From Lacrimispora defluvii (lineage in GTDB: Bacteria > Bacillota > Clostridia > Lachnospirales > Lachnospiraceae), in assembly GCA_013036995.1 (NCBI GenBank), contig JAAOXG010000016.1, forward strand, positions 62,001-126,000: a stretch of 64,000 nt of DNA, written 5' to 3'. The position numbers and the translations under genes are program-made. The notes below the pieces were generated by a model that saw nothing but the letters and a program-made list of their open reading frames with translations, did no database searches and was not told the origin of the DNA. Below are positions 45,547 to 53,796 of this stretch, piece by piece; position 1 is the stretch's first letter; every line of letters begins with the position of its first letter.

Positions 45547-45588
45547 TTCAGCTAAGAATGGATTTGATGGAGAAAGAGAGGTTTCTAA

Positions 45589-46776
45589 ATGAATAATTTT
45601 GAATATTGCGTACCAACAAGGGTGATTTTTGGCCGTGACACCCATAAAAATATTGGAGAATTGATTGCCGGATATGGTTTTAAAAAGATTCTGGTTCATT
45701 TTGGCGGAGGAAGTGTAAAGGAAAGCGGTCTTTTAGATCAGGTGGAAGATTCCTTAAAGAGTCATGGAATTGAATACGTACTGCTTGGAGGAGTAAGACC
45801 AAATCCCGGTCTTGGACTGGCAATGGAAGGAATCAATCTGTGCAGAAAGGAAAACGTCCAGTTTATTCTGGCTGTGGGGGGAGGCAGTGTGATTGATTCT
45901 GCGAAATGCATGGCTGACGGAGTCTTGAATCCGGATATTGATCCATGGGATTTTTTTATGAAAAAAGCTGTTCCTGGCAAGGCACTTCCTCATGGAAATA
46001 TTCTGACACTGTCTGCTTCCGGAAGCGAAACCAGCTTGTCCTGTGTCATAACAAAAGAAGAGGAGGGCCTCAAAAGAGGATTTAACAGCCCCACACACCG
46101 TCCGTTGTTTGCAGTGCTAAATCCGGAGCTGACCTTTACTGTGAATAAGTTTCAGACTGGCTGCGGAACGGTTGATATTATGATGCATACACTGGAACGG
46201 TATCTGGGAGGAGCTACGAAAGATACTCCTCTTACAGACCGGATCGCCGAAGGACTATTGACCTCAGTAATGGAGGCAGGAGAGAAGGCGGATAAAAATC
46301 CGGTTGACTATGAGGCCCGCGCCACCCTCATGTGGGCTGGAAGCCTTTCTCATGACGGACTGACTGGTCTTGGAAGAGATTATCTCATGCAGGTGCATCA
46401 GCTGGAACACGAACTGTCCGGGTTATACCCAAAAATCGCCCACGGCGCCGGTTTATCTGCTCTGTTTTGTTCCTGGGCCAGATACGTCTGTAAGGATGCA
46501 CCAATGAGATTTGCCCAGCTGGCTGTAAGGGTATTCAACCAGGAGATGGATTTTGAAAATCCCGTTTATACAGCACGAAAGGGAATCGACCGGTTAGAAG
46601 CATATTTTAAAAGTCTTGATATGCCGGTTTCTTTGCGGGAATTAAATGCCGGCATTACCCAGGAGGATTTCCTCCTTATGGCGGATAAATGCTCTTCCAA
46701 TGGAGAAAAAACCCTGACAGGAATCCGTGAGCTGGGAAGAGAGGATATGATAGAGATTTATCGTATGGCATTTTAA
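45589..46776 (+). CDS. Iron-containing alcohol dehydrogenase (second copy of the family)
   Basis: A 395-residue group III alcohol dehydrogenase with the GGGSVIDSAK cofactor loop (97-106) and full metal set Asp196, His200, His270 and His285. It is clearly a paralogue of the gene at 13162-14343 but divergent, with its own sigma-A promoter and terminator and no regulator beside it. Expected to reduce aldehydes with NAD(P)H in fermentation. Confidence 0.92.
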   Translation: MNNFEYCVPTRVIFGRDTHKNIGELIAGYGFKKILVHFGGGSVKESGLLDQVEDSLKSHGIEYVLLGGVRPNPGLGLAMEGINLCRKENVQFILAVGGGSVIDSAKCMADGVLNPDIDPWDFFMKKAVPGKALPHGNILTLSASGSETSLSCVITKEEEGLKRGFNSPTHRPLFAVLNPELTFTVNKFQTGCGTVDIMMHTLERYLGGATKDTPLTDRIAEGLLTSVMEAGEKADKNPVDYEARATLMWAGSLSHDGLTGLGRDYLMQVHQLEHELSGLYPKIAHGAGLSALFCSWARYVCKDAPMRFAQLAVRVFNQEMDFENPVYTARKGIDRLEAYFKSLDMPVSLRELNAGITQEDFLLMADKCSSNGEKTLTGIRELGREDMIEIYRMAF

Positions 46777-46796
46777 AAACATTAGTTATCTAAAAA

Positions 46797-46827
46797 AATC
46801 GGGACGGTGCGAAAACCGTTCCGATTT
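46797..46827. terminator. Terminator between Fe-ADH and the small Cys-rich gene
   Basis: AAATCGG-G-ACGGT / ACCGT-T-CCGATTT stem with a GCGAAA loop, flanked by A-rich and T-rich sequence. It can serve both convergent genes. Confidence 0.85.
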
Positions 46828-46831
46828 ATAT

Positions 46832-47125
46832 TTAATAACAATTGTAGCATCCCATTTTGCAGATACTCGTCACAACCGCCCTGGCCTTATCATGTTCTTT
46901 GCAAAAGGGTTTAAAAATGCAAACCATGGTGATTGCATTCTGAGGAGGTCTGGTCATAATCGTGGAGTTGCAGATAAATCGGAAGTTGACTCCCCTGGCT
47001 TCCTGTGTTGCCACCAGATATGGCTTGTAGGTAGTGCCGCGTAAATCCCTGGTGGCCTCATAGAAAATAGCCAGGTCTCTGCAGTCGACGTCACGGTAAG
47101 GGGTAAAGCCGCCCGGGCACAACAT
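46832..47125 (-). CDS. Small cystatin-like protein, cysteine-rich (97 aa)
   Basis: A 97-residue protein with AAGGAG 8 bases before its ATG. The layout PGGFTPY, then FYEATRDLRG, TYKPYLVATQEARGVNFRFIC and an amphipathic strand pair resembles bacterial small proteins with a cystatin-type fold; QEARG (41-45) occupies the place of the QxVxG protease-binding loop. Eight cysteines (3, 15, 52, 69, 75, 89, 93, 96), including CKMGCYNC at the end, are unusual and could bind metal or form disulfides. No signal peptide is present. Function is unknown; protease inhibition is only suggested by the fold. Confidence 0.68.
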   Translation of the reverse strand: MLCPGGFTPYRDVDCRDLAIFYEATRDLRGTTYKPYLVATQEARGVNFRFICNSTIMTRPPQNAITMVCIFKPFCKEHDKARAVVTSICKMGCYNCY

Positions 47126-47194
47126 ATGAGAAACTCCTTTGCTTTTTCTATTGTTATATGATATGCAGTGCCGGGGACGAGCGTGATTTTTTTA

Positions 47195-48001
47195 TCAGGA
47201 AAGTTTAATAATTTCTTTGTCCTCCGGAATCAGAAGTTCACCGGAAAAGAAAGGACTCCCCTCACTGGTATAGAGCTCTTTTCTGTTTTTTAAGTTCTTA
47301 TCCTCTGTATGCCATAAAATCAAGTGCTCAGCCTTTAATTCCTCCGCAAGCTGGCAGGCATCGGTGACTGTACTGTGATGTTTTTCGTAGGGCTTAAATA
47401 CTTCCCGGTCCTTATAAAGGCAGAAGGTTTCATGGAGCAGCCAGCTGGTTCCTGCCACAAATTCATGGCATTTGGGATTATAGGGCTCATCACCGCAAAA
47501 GGACAGGCGTTTTCCGTTGCGCAGAGTTGTGGTAAATCCATACTGCTCAGCTTTTGTGGAATGAATATCAAAAAAAGTGATGTCAGATCCAAGTATGGAT
47601 CTGGTTTCTCCGTCTTCCACCGGGATTAAATGAATTCTGGTTCCAATGAGATCATAAAACTTTTTCTGCAAAGTAAGGCGGCAGAGAGTATCAATTACGG
47701 AAACCAGATTTTTGTGGCTGTAAATATTTAGATCTCCATCGTAGCTCCCCGATTTGATTCTGGCTCCGATAAAACGTACCATCCAGATAATACCAAGAAT
47801 ATGATCGGTGTGTTCATGAGTTGCAAATATATGGTGGATGTGAGACAGATCCACATTCATGTCATCTAATATAGAGAGGATTCCGTTGCCGCCTCCGGCG
47901 TCAATCATAAAATATTCCTCGTCATTTCTTAAGGCAAAGCAGGTATTATAGCATTTGGTGGCAGCGGCATTGCCGGTTCCGAAAACATATAATTGTTCCA
48001 T
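47195..48001 (-). CDS. MBL-fold metallohydrolase (RNase Z-like group)
   Basis: A 268-residue metallo-beta-lactamase-fold hydrolase. The metal motif is THEHTDH (His62, His64, Asp66, His67), with further His residues in LLHETF and LILWHTE. Its general shape (FGTGNAAATKCYNTCF start, ILGIIWMVRF after the motif) is that of RNase Z/arylsulfatase-like members. Start 48001 has AAAGGAG upstream; the open frame to 48058 is not family-like. Substrate is unknown. Confidence 0.88.
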   Translation of the reverse strand: MEQLYVFGTGNAAATKCYNTCFALRNDEEYFMIDAGGGNGILSILDDMNVDLSHIHHIFATHEHTDHILGIIWMVRFIGARIKSGSYDGDLNIYSHKNLVSVIDTLCRLTLQKKFYDLIGTRIHLIPVEDGETRSILGSDITFFDIHSTKAEQYGFTTTLRNGKRLSFCGDEPYNPKCHEFVAGTSWLLHETFCLYKDREVFKPYEKHHSTVTDACQLAEELKAEHLILWHTEDKNLKNRKELYTSEGSPFFSGELLIPEDKEIIKLS

Positions 48002-48157
48002 ATGTGTCTCCTTTTTCTGGGGTGTTCCCGGTTTTACGTTCATAGCCTGGCCGGTCATGGACGGCCGTCAGGCGAAAGGGGTTTAAAATTGACGTTTTTT
48101 ATGATACTATAAAATTCAAAGCAATGCAACTGTGTCAAAATAAGGGAGAACGTATTT

Positions 48158-50095
48158 ATGAAAGATTTGGCTTATTTAAAGCTTATAGCAAGGGAATATC
48201 CTACCATTCGGGCGGCTTCCAGTGAGATTATTAATCTGACTGCAATTCAGGGACTTCCCAAGGGAACTGAGTATTTTTTCAGTGATTTACACGGGGAACA
48301 CGAAGCCTTTATCCATTTGTTAAGGAGTGCTTCCGGTGTGATTCGGGAAAAGATTTCTGAAACGTTCAGTCATATCTTACCCGAAAAAGAGGAAGTGGAA
48401 TTAGCAAACCTGATTTATTATCCCGACCGCATTATGAATCAGCTGGAGCTTAGCGGGCAGGCAGATGATGACTGGCTGAGAGTGACAATTTACCGTCTGG
48501 TGCAGATCTGCAAAGTTGTATCTTCAAAATACACCAGATCCAAAGTCAGAAAAAAGATGCCACCGGAATTTGCATACATCATAGACGAACTTCTTCATGT
48601 TGATTATAACGATGACAACAAACGGGTATACTACAGCGAAATCATCAGATCCATTATTGATATTCGGATTGGAGATAAATTTATCATAGCTCTTTGTGAG
48701 CTGATTCAGAATTTAACCATTGACTGTCTTCATATCATAGGAGATATTTTTGACCGCGGACCGAGAGCAGATATGATTATGAATGAGCTTTTGCAGTTTC
48801 ACGATGTGGACATTCAGTGGGGAAACCATGATATTTCATGGATGGGTGCAGCAACAGGCAATCTTGCATGTATCTGCAACGTTTTAAGAATTGCCATCAG
48901 CTACAACAGCTTCGATGTTCTGGAGGATGGTTATGGGATTAATTTAAGACCGCTTTCCATGTTTGCTGCCAGAGTATACCGCAACGACCCCTGTGAGCGT
49001 TTTTCACCCCAGATACTTGATGAAAATATTTACGATGCTGTGGATCCGGGACTGGCAGCCAAGATGCATAAGGCAATTGCCATAATTCAGTTTAAAGTGG
49101 AAGGGCAGATCATAAAGCGTCACCCGGAATATGAAATGAATGACAGAGTTTTACTGAAAGCCATTGATTACAATAAGGGAACTGTAACAGTAGAGGGAAA
49201 GGAATATCCTCTTCTTGATACATCGTTTCCCACCATTGATCCAGCAAGTCCGCTGACACTAAACGAAGAGGAAGAGGAACTTTTGCGTACGCTGCAGCTT
49301 TCATTTCTCCATAATGAACTGCTTCACCGTCATGTGCGTTTCCTCTATTCTCATGGAAGTATGTACAAATGCTATAATTCCAATCTCCTCTATCATGGGT
49401 GCATTCCCATGCGGGAAGATGGTACATTTGAAGAAATCTGTATGGAAGGCTCGTCCTATTCCGGAAAAGCTCTCATGGATTATGTTGATAATAAGATTCA
49501 GAATGCTTATTTTCTTCCGGAGCACACCCAGGAAAGCAGAGATGCCAGAGATTTCATGTGGTATTTATGGTGCGGAGCCAAGTCCCCGGTATATGGAAAA
49601 GGTAAGATGACCACCTTTGAACATTATTTTATTGAAGATCATCAGACCCATATGGAACCCATGAATCCATATTACCGTTTAAGCATAAAGGAAGAATACT
49701 GCGAGAAGATATTAAGTGAATTCGGGCTTTCCGGAGAAAGTGCCCATATTATAAACGGTCACGTGCCGGTTAAAATTAAAGAAGGGGAATCTCCTGTGAA
49801 AGCTGGAGGCAGACTGTTTCTCATAGACGGCGGGCTGTCAAAGGCGTATCAGTCCAAGACGGGAATTGCAGGATATACACTGATTTATAATTCCAACCAC
49901 CTGGCACTGGCAGAGCATAAGCCTTTTGATCCGGAAAAGGAGAGCACACCAAAGGTCTCGGTTGTTGAAAATATGAAACACCGGGTGATGGTTGCCGATA
50001 CGGATAAAGGGGCGGAACTGACAGGAAGAATTGAGGATCTAAAGGAGCTTGTGGCAGCATACCGGGAGGGAATCATAAAAGAACGTATCGAGTAG
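48158..50095 (+). CDS. fbp: Fructose-1,6-bisphosphatase, class III
   Basis: A 645-residue gluconeogenic phosphatase of the Firmicute-specific class III, unrelated to class I. Metallophosphoesterase motifs are visible: FSDLHGEHEAF, GDIFDRGPRAD, WGNHDISWMGA and NGHVPVK. Full family length. GGGAG lies before the ATG. Monocistronic, with a TTGACG-rich AT stretch upstream in which a promoter is likely but not cleanly spaced. Confidence 0.96.
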   Translation: MKDLAYLKLIAREYPTIRAASSEIINLTAIQGLPKGTEYFFSDLHGEHEAFIHLLRSASGVIREKISETFSHILPEKEEVELANLIYYPDRIMNQLELSGQADDDWLRVTIYRLVQICKVVSSKYTRSKVRKKMPPEFAYIIDELLHVDYNDDNKRVYYSEIIRSIIDIRIGDKFIIALCELIQNLTIDCLHIIGDIFDRGPRADMIMNELLQFHDVDIQWGNHDISWMGAATGNLACICNVLRIAISYNSFDVLEDGYGINLRPLSMFAARVYRNDPCERFSPQILDENIYDAVDPGLAAKMHKAIAIIQFKVEGQIIKRHPEYEMNDRVLLKAIDYNKGTVTVEGKEYPLLDTSFPTIDPASPLTLNEEEEELLRTLQLSFLHNELLHRHVRFLYSHGSMYKCYNSNLLYHGCIPMREDGTFEEICMEGSSYSGKALMDYVDNKIQNAYFLPEHTQESRDARDFMWYLWCGAKSPVYGKGKMTTFEHYFIEDHQTHMEPMNPYYRLSIKEEYCEKILSEFGLSGESAHIINGHVPVKIKEGESPVKAGGRLFLIDGGLSKAYQSKTGIAGYTLIYNSNHLALAEHKPFDPEKESTPKVSVVENMKHRVMVADTDKGAELTGRIEDLKELVAAYREGIIKERIE

Positions 50096-50205
50096 TCTGG
50101 CACATTATGAAAAATTAATATTTTTTTCAGATAAGATTTCTTTACGGAACCCCTGTCAAATGGTAAAATAGTCGGAAGTTACTTACTTTATTGAAGGAGG
50201 CTCAG

Positions 50206-50679
50206 ATGAGCAGACAGGAATTTTTACAGCGTTTAAGGGATACCCTTACAGGAGAGGTTCCCGGAAGCGTGGTGGAAGAAAATATCAGATATTACGAAGA
50301 ATACATCCGTGGAGAAGTTTTAAAAGGCTCTTCGGAAGAAGCTGTCACCGAAGCAATTGGAGACCCCAGACTGATTGCCAAGACGATTATAGAGGCCAGT
50401 GAGAATGCTAAAGAAAGCAGCAGCACCGGCGGTTTTTACAGCTCTTTTACCGGACAGGAGCAGAATGTATATGAGGAACCCGGGCAGGAGAGACGGGGGA
50501 TGCATTATTATGATTTAAGTAAATGGTATTGGAAGCTTCTTGGAGTAGTCGCCATTATCTTTTTTTTCCTCCTTGTGGGAACCATCGTCACTGGTATTTT
50601 CAGCCTTCTGGCACCTGTGATGGGACCACTGCTTTTAATTGGTCTGATTTACTGGTTTGTAAGAGGATTGAAACGATAA
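50206..50679 (+). CDS. HAAS/DUF1700-like membrane protein
   Basis: A 157-residue protein. The N-terminal HAAS-type helical domain (about 1-65: SRQEFLQRLRDTL, ENIRYYEEYI, AIGDPRLIAKTII) is followed by a Gly/Ser linker and two hydrophobic segments at about 108-155. Such proteins often pair with PadR regulators, but none is adjacent here. AAGGAGG lies 6 bases before ATG 50206. Function unknown; the family is proposed to act in envelope-stress signalling. Confidence 0.82.
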   Translation: MSRQEFLQRLRDTLTGEVPGSVVEENIRYYEEYIRGEVLKGSSEEAVTEAIGDPRLIAKTIIEASENAKESSSTGGFYSSFTGQEQNVYEEPGQERRGMHYYDLSKWYWKLLGVVAIIFFFLLVGTIVTGIFSLLAPVMGPLLLIGLIYWFVRGLKR

Positions 50680-50726
50680 TGTCACTAATATGTAACAATA
50701 TAAATGGAATATATTACAAAAGTATA

Positions 50727-50766
50727 ACGGCATTTATGACTCTGAGTGGTCATAAATGCCGTTTTT
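50727..50766 (+). terminator. Rho-independent terminator
   Basis: A perfect 14-bp stem ACGGCATTTATGAC / GTCATAAATGCCGT followed by TTTT. The next promoter begins three bases behind it. Confidence 0.92.
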
Positions 50767-50768
50767 GC

Positions 50769-50797
50769 TTGACAAAAACTGCAACAGAGGATATAAT
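50769..50797 (+). promoter_or_regulatory. Consensus sigma-A promoter of the first NlpC/P60 gene
   Basis: TTGACA at 50769-50774, a 17-base spacer and TATAAT at 50792-50797: both hexamers match consensus exactly, suggesting strong constitutive expression. Confidence 0.85.
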
Positions 50798-50874
50798 TCA
50801 AAATGTAACAATTATGTAATATTTAAGTCAAATATTTGCGGTGACAGTTATAATACGCAGACAGGAGATTGGTT

Positions 50875-51567
50875 ATGAAAATCAGAATGTGGAAGGTCAT
50901 GGGACTTTTAGGACTTTTAACTACCTTAAGTTTAAGCAATCAGACAGAGGCGAAAGCGGATGAAATCACAGTAGAAACCAGTACAACTCTTTATGCAAGA
51001 TTGGACAAGCCTGTATCAGTCAGAACCACTGCGGAGGTTGGAGGATCAGTTGTGGCTTCTGCTTTGGAAGGTCAGACCTGTGAGGTGATTGAGCCTGCCA
51101 AGGACGGCTGGCTGAAGGTGAAAGTTCCGGAAGGCGACGGTTACATACGGAGTGATTCTGCAACACTGATCGAAAAAACTCAGGAAAAAGTGGACGAGTC
51201 TGCACTGGAGCGGAAAGAAGTTGTGGACTATGCTCTTCAGTTTGTTGGAGGACGTTATGTATATGGTGGTGTAAATCCCAGCACAGGAGTGGACTGTTCC
51301 GGTTTTACCAGATATGTCCTTAAAAAGACTGCAGATGTTGAGCTGGATCACAGTGCAAGGTCACAGTCAGGGAAAGGAAAAATCGTAAGTTATGATCAGG
51401 CCCGTCCTGGTGATCTGGTATTTTATGGAAAAAACGGATCCATTAATCACGTAGCTTTGTATATGGGAGATGGTAAAGTAGTCCATGCATCCACCGAAAA
51501 AACAGGAATTATCGTAACAAACGTCATGTATCGCAAACCTGTGAAATTTGTCAGTGTTTTAAACTAA
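50875..51567 (+). CDS. Secreted SH3-NlpC/P60 cell-wall hydrolase (copy 1)
   Basis: A 230-residue exported endopeptidase. Signal peptide about 1-29. A bacterial SH3 domain (about 36-98) binds cell wall and the NlpC/P60 domain (about 112-230) cuts peptidoglycan stem peptides. Catalytic Cys141 in DCSGF, His192 in NHVALY and His204 in VVHAS form the triad. ATG 50875 has AGGAG 7 bases upstream. It has a consensus promoter and is followed by a close paralogue. Confidence 0.92.
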   Translation: MKIRMWKVMGLLGLLTTLSLSNQTEAKADEITVETSTTLYARLDKPVSVRTTAEVGGSVVASALEGQTCEVIEPAKDGWLKVKVPEGDGYIRSDSATLIEKTQEKVDESALERKEVVDYALQFVGGRYVYGGVNPSTGVDCSGFTRYVLKKTADVELDHSARSQSGKGKIVSYDQARPGDLVFYGKNGSINHVALYMGDGKVVHASTEKTGIIVTNVMYRKPVKFVSVLN

Positions 51568-51601
51568 TATAATTTTAAATTCGTGCAGTTTTAAATAATA
51601 C

Positions 51602-51630
51602 TTGACGAAAAGATAAAATAAATGTATAAT
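51602..51630 (+). promoter_or_regulatory. Promoter of the second NlpC/P60 gene
   Basis: TTGACG at 51602-51607, a 17-base spacer and TATAAT at 51625-51630. It overlaps the 5' part of the open frame at 51622, so that start cannot be used and the ATG at 51700 is preferred. Confidence 0.8.
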
Positions 51631-51699
51631 AACCGTAATGAAATTAATAATTACGTAACATTTGAAACTCAAAAAGTAAAAATAGGAGCAGATTTCCCG

Positions 51700-52431
51700 A
51701 TGATAAACAAAATATGGAAAACGTTAGGACTTATGGCTTTTTGTGGAACAATGATCATAGCAGTTCCTTCAGATGTAAGAGCAGATGAGGTATCCGGTCC
51801 AGGATTAAGTTTTGGGAATTACATGGTAACCGTAAATACAGATCAGGTTACAATTAGTAAAGATGAAGAAGGTACAGAACCCTTAATGAATGCTTCCAAA
51901 GGATCCGCCTTTGAAGTAGTGGAAGATATGGGGGATGGATTTTTAAAAATTAAGGTGAACGATACATATGGCTATTTGCCGGTAGAAGGAAGTGCCACTG
52001 TAACTGCAACCGATGAAGAAACTTTAAAAGCACTGGAAGAGAAGGCTCAGGCTCAGTCAACCGTTAATTTCAGACAAAGCATTGTTACTTATGCACTGCA
52101 GTTCGTAGGCGGTCGTTATTCCTACGGCGGCAGTGATCCTCATACAGGAGTGGATTGCTCCGGATTTACAAGATATGTAATGCAGCATGCAGCAGGACTT
52201 TCCATAAGCCGTTCATCAGGTGGACAGGCTTCACAGGGAAGATCAGTGAGCGCAGATCAGATGCGCCCAGGCGACCTGATTTTTTACGGAAGCGGAAGCT
52301 CCATCAATCATGTTGCCATGTATATCGGGAATGGAGAAGTAGTACATTCCTCAACTTATAGTACAGGTATTAAGACATCTCCGTGGAATTATCGGACACC
52401 TGTAAAGATTGTCAACGTGCTTGGCGATTAA
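51700..52431 (+). CDS. Secreted SH3-NlpC/P60 cell-wall hydrolase (copy 2)
   Basis: A 243-residue exported endopeptidase, paralogous to the gene just upstream. Signal peptide about 1-28 (cleavage near VRADE), SH3-like domain about 40-100, NlpC/P60 domain about 125-243 with Cys153, His204 and His216. The region FVGGRYSYGG and DCSGFTRYV is nearly identical to copy 1, while the SH3 part has diverged. AGGAG lies 11 bases before the ATG. Own promoter and terminator, so the two copies are independent units. Confidence 0.92.
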   Translation: MINKIWKTLGLMAFCGTMIIAVPSDVRADEVSGPGLSFGNYMVTVNTDQVTISKDEEGTEPLMNASKGSAFEVVEDMGDGFLKIKVNDTYGYLPVEGSATVTATDEETLKALEEKAQAQSTVNFRQSIVTYALQFVGGRYSYGGSDPHTGVDCSGFTRYVMQHAAGLSISRSSGGQASQGRSVSADQMRPGDLIFYGSGSSINHVAMYIGNGEVVHSSTYSTGIKTSPWNYRTPVKIVNVLGD

Positions 52432-52467
52432 TGGAATAGCGGATTACCGGATTTTGGAAAGGGATAT

Positions 52468-52502
52468 AGGACCTTCGGCATGGGATTGCCGGAGGTCTTT
52501 TG
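52468..52502 (+). terminator. Rho-independent terminator
   Basis: AGGACCTTCGGC pairs with GCCGGAGGTCTT (one G-U) with T residues behind. Confidence 0.8.
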
Positions 52503-52986
52503 TATTTGCCCGGCGGTTGTTCCTTTTAAAATTCTAATACTGTTATTTTACAATGACAGCAGAATAATCACAGGGTGTTTTTAATTGAGCATTAGAATAT
52601 TTTAACTAATATATCACAATAACAAACGTATTGGAGAGAAGGATTTGCTGATATAATACTGTTATTTATTGCAAGGAGAGCAAAAATAATAAACGTTCGA
52701 AAAGCTAGACGAATTAAGCAATTAATTGCATCGGTTTCATGTCAAAGAGAAACAGCCTGAATAGGGGAGCTATTCGGCTGCTTCTGAGGGGAGTATAAAT
52801 AATTAATAAGGATGAGGAATAATATTCCTCAAGTAAATTATAATATAGGCTATCTAAAAATGCAAAGTTATTTTAAAAACAATTCTAAAAAATTCAGAAT
52901 TATCCAATACAAAAAATCAAGTATATTCTGCCGGATATTCGCCATACTACACCATGTAACAAAAAACGCCCACAGGAGGTATGAAA
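52503..52986. other. Long intergenic region with inverted repeats
   Basis: About 480 bases without a gene I can support. It holds a hairpin-forming CAGCC-T-GAATAG / CTATTCGGCTG at about 52753-52780 and a perfect palindrome GAGGAATA-T-TATTCCTC-like sequence near 52812-52830. A short decoded stretch at about 52687-52758 (KIINVRKARRIKQL) looks like a protein N-terminus but has no start codon and soon stops. The last 30 bases provide the AGGAGG site of the repeat protein gene. Confidence 0.4.
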
Positions 52987-53298
52987 ATGTCTAAGAATAA
53001 TTATAATGACAGCTACAACGATATGGATAATTCTTCAAAGAATTACTCATCAAACCAGAACAACAATAAGAACAAGGCTCAGGACAAGATGCAGGATAGG
53101 ATGCAGGACAAGATGCAGGATTATAGCCGTAACTCCAGCCGTGACTGCAGCCGTGATTCCAGCCGTGATTCCAGCCGTGATTCTAGCCGTAACAACAACC
53201 AGAACAACAGCCAGAACAACAACCAGAACAACAACCAGAATAACAGCCAGAACAACAGCCAGAACAACAACCAGAATAACAGCCAGAACAGATTCTAA
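52987..53298 (+). CDS. Tetrapeptide-repeat, Asn/Gln/Ser-rich low-complexity protein (103 aa)
   Basis: A 103-residue hydrophilic protein. After an Asn/Tyr/Ser-rich lead (1-29) the chain runs in strict register as 18 tetrapeptides (30-101): four xxQD units (KAQD, KMQD, RMQD, KMQD), six SSRD-like units and eight NNQN/NSQN units, then RF. At DNA level these are 12-bp units. AGGAGG lies 7 bases before ATG 52987; an ATG at 52981 is too close to it. No signal peptide or membrane segment. Composition is prion-like/disordered. Spore-coat or phase-separating roles are possible but unproven. Alternate frames across the repeat are open by composition only. Confidence 0.82.
   Translation: MSKNNYNDSYNDMDNSSKNYSSNQNNNKNKAQDKMQDRMQDKMQDYSRNSSRDCSRDSSRDSSRDSSRNNNQNNSQNNNQNNNQNNSQNNSQNNNQNNSQNRF
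53074..53292 (+). repeat. Tandem 12-bp repeat array (three unit types)
   Basis: Eighteen consecutive 12-base units inside the repeat protein gene: AAGATGCAGGAT type (4), TCCAGCCGTGAT type (6) and AACAACAGCCAG type (8). Unit length is a multiple of three, so slippage changes protein length without a frameshift. Confidence 0.85.
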
Positions 53299-53316
53299 TA
53301 ACAAAAAATTAAAAAA

Positions 53317-53359
53317 GGCGTGGGAAAGAGACATCGGGGTCCTTTCCCGCGTTTTTTTT
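53317..53359 (+). terminator. Rho-independent terminator
   Basis: CGTGGGAAAG (53319-53328) pairs with CTTTCCCGCG (53342-53351, one G-U), followed by eight T. Confidence 0.9.
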
Positions 53360-53418
53360 GTCTTTTCGCATCCTGGGAAATTCGGAATATATTATTACTA
53401 GAAAGGACAGGTGATAGT

Positions 53419-53727
53419 ATGTTCACGACAATACCTGTATGGGAAGTCGATCAATATATAGAATATAACGGAAATATAATGATTATAGATCTGCGGAGTT
53501 CATTTTCCTATCAAAAAGGACATTTAAAGGGTGCCGTCAATCTTCCCTATGAGGAGTATGATTATTGGAAAAACCAGCTGCCCAGAGATAAAACACTTAT
53601 CTTTTATTGTGCCAGAGGCGGACAAAGCATGAATGTTTGCAGACATTTGGAGTCGATGGGTTATCATGTCATTAATCTGGCTAATGGAATCTCCTATTAT
53701 AGGGGAAAATATATGGTACGTGGATAG
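53419..53727 (+). CDS. Single-domain rhodanese-like protein
   Basis: A 102-residue sulfurtransferase-type protein. It has the rhodanese start IIDLRSSFSYQKGHLKGAVNLP (as IIDLRS and GHLKGAVNLP) and the active-site loop CARGGQS with catalytic Cys64. Start at 53419 agrees with the family; the frame is open from 53320 but crosses the terminator of the previous gene. Likely moves persulfide sulfur; partner unknown. Confidence 0.87.
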   Translation: MFTTIPVWEVDQYIEYNGNIMIIDLRSSFSYQKGHLKGAVNLPYEEYDYWKNQLPRDKTLIFYCARGGQSMNVCRHLESMGYHVINLANGISYYRGKYMVRG

Positions 53728-53796
53728 GTATTCATTGACAGATATACCTTCCAGGTCTTAAAATATACCTGATAAACAGTAAAGGAGAAAATACGT

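Noticed and set aside
52812-52994. Plus-strand open frame of 60 codons running into the repeat-protein start
   Set aside because: No proper ribosome binding site and biased AT-driven composition; it overlaps the strong AGGAGG site of the next gene.
53006-53401. Open frame of 131 codons overlapping the repeat protein, and a minus-strand frame of 94 codons in the same place
   Set aside because: Both arise from the 12-bp repeat, whose other frames lack stop codons. They have Thr/Arg- or Val/Leu-only composition and no ribosome binding site.
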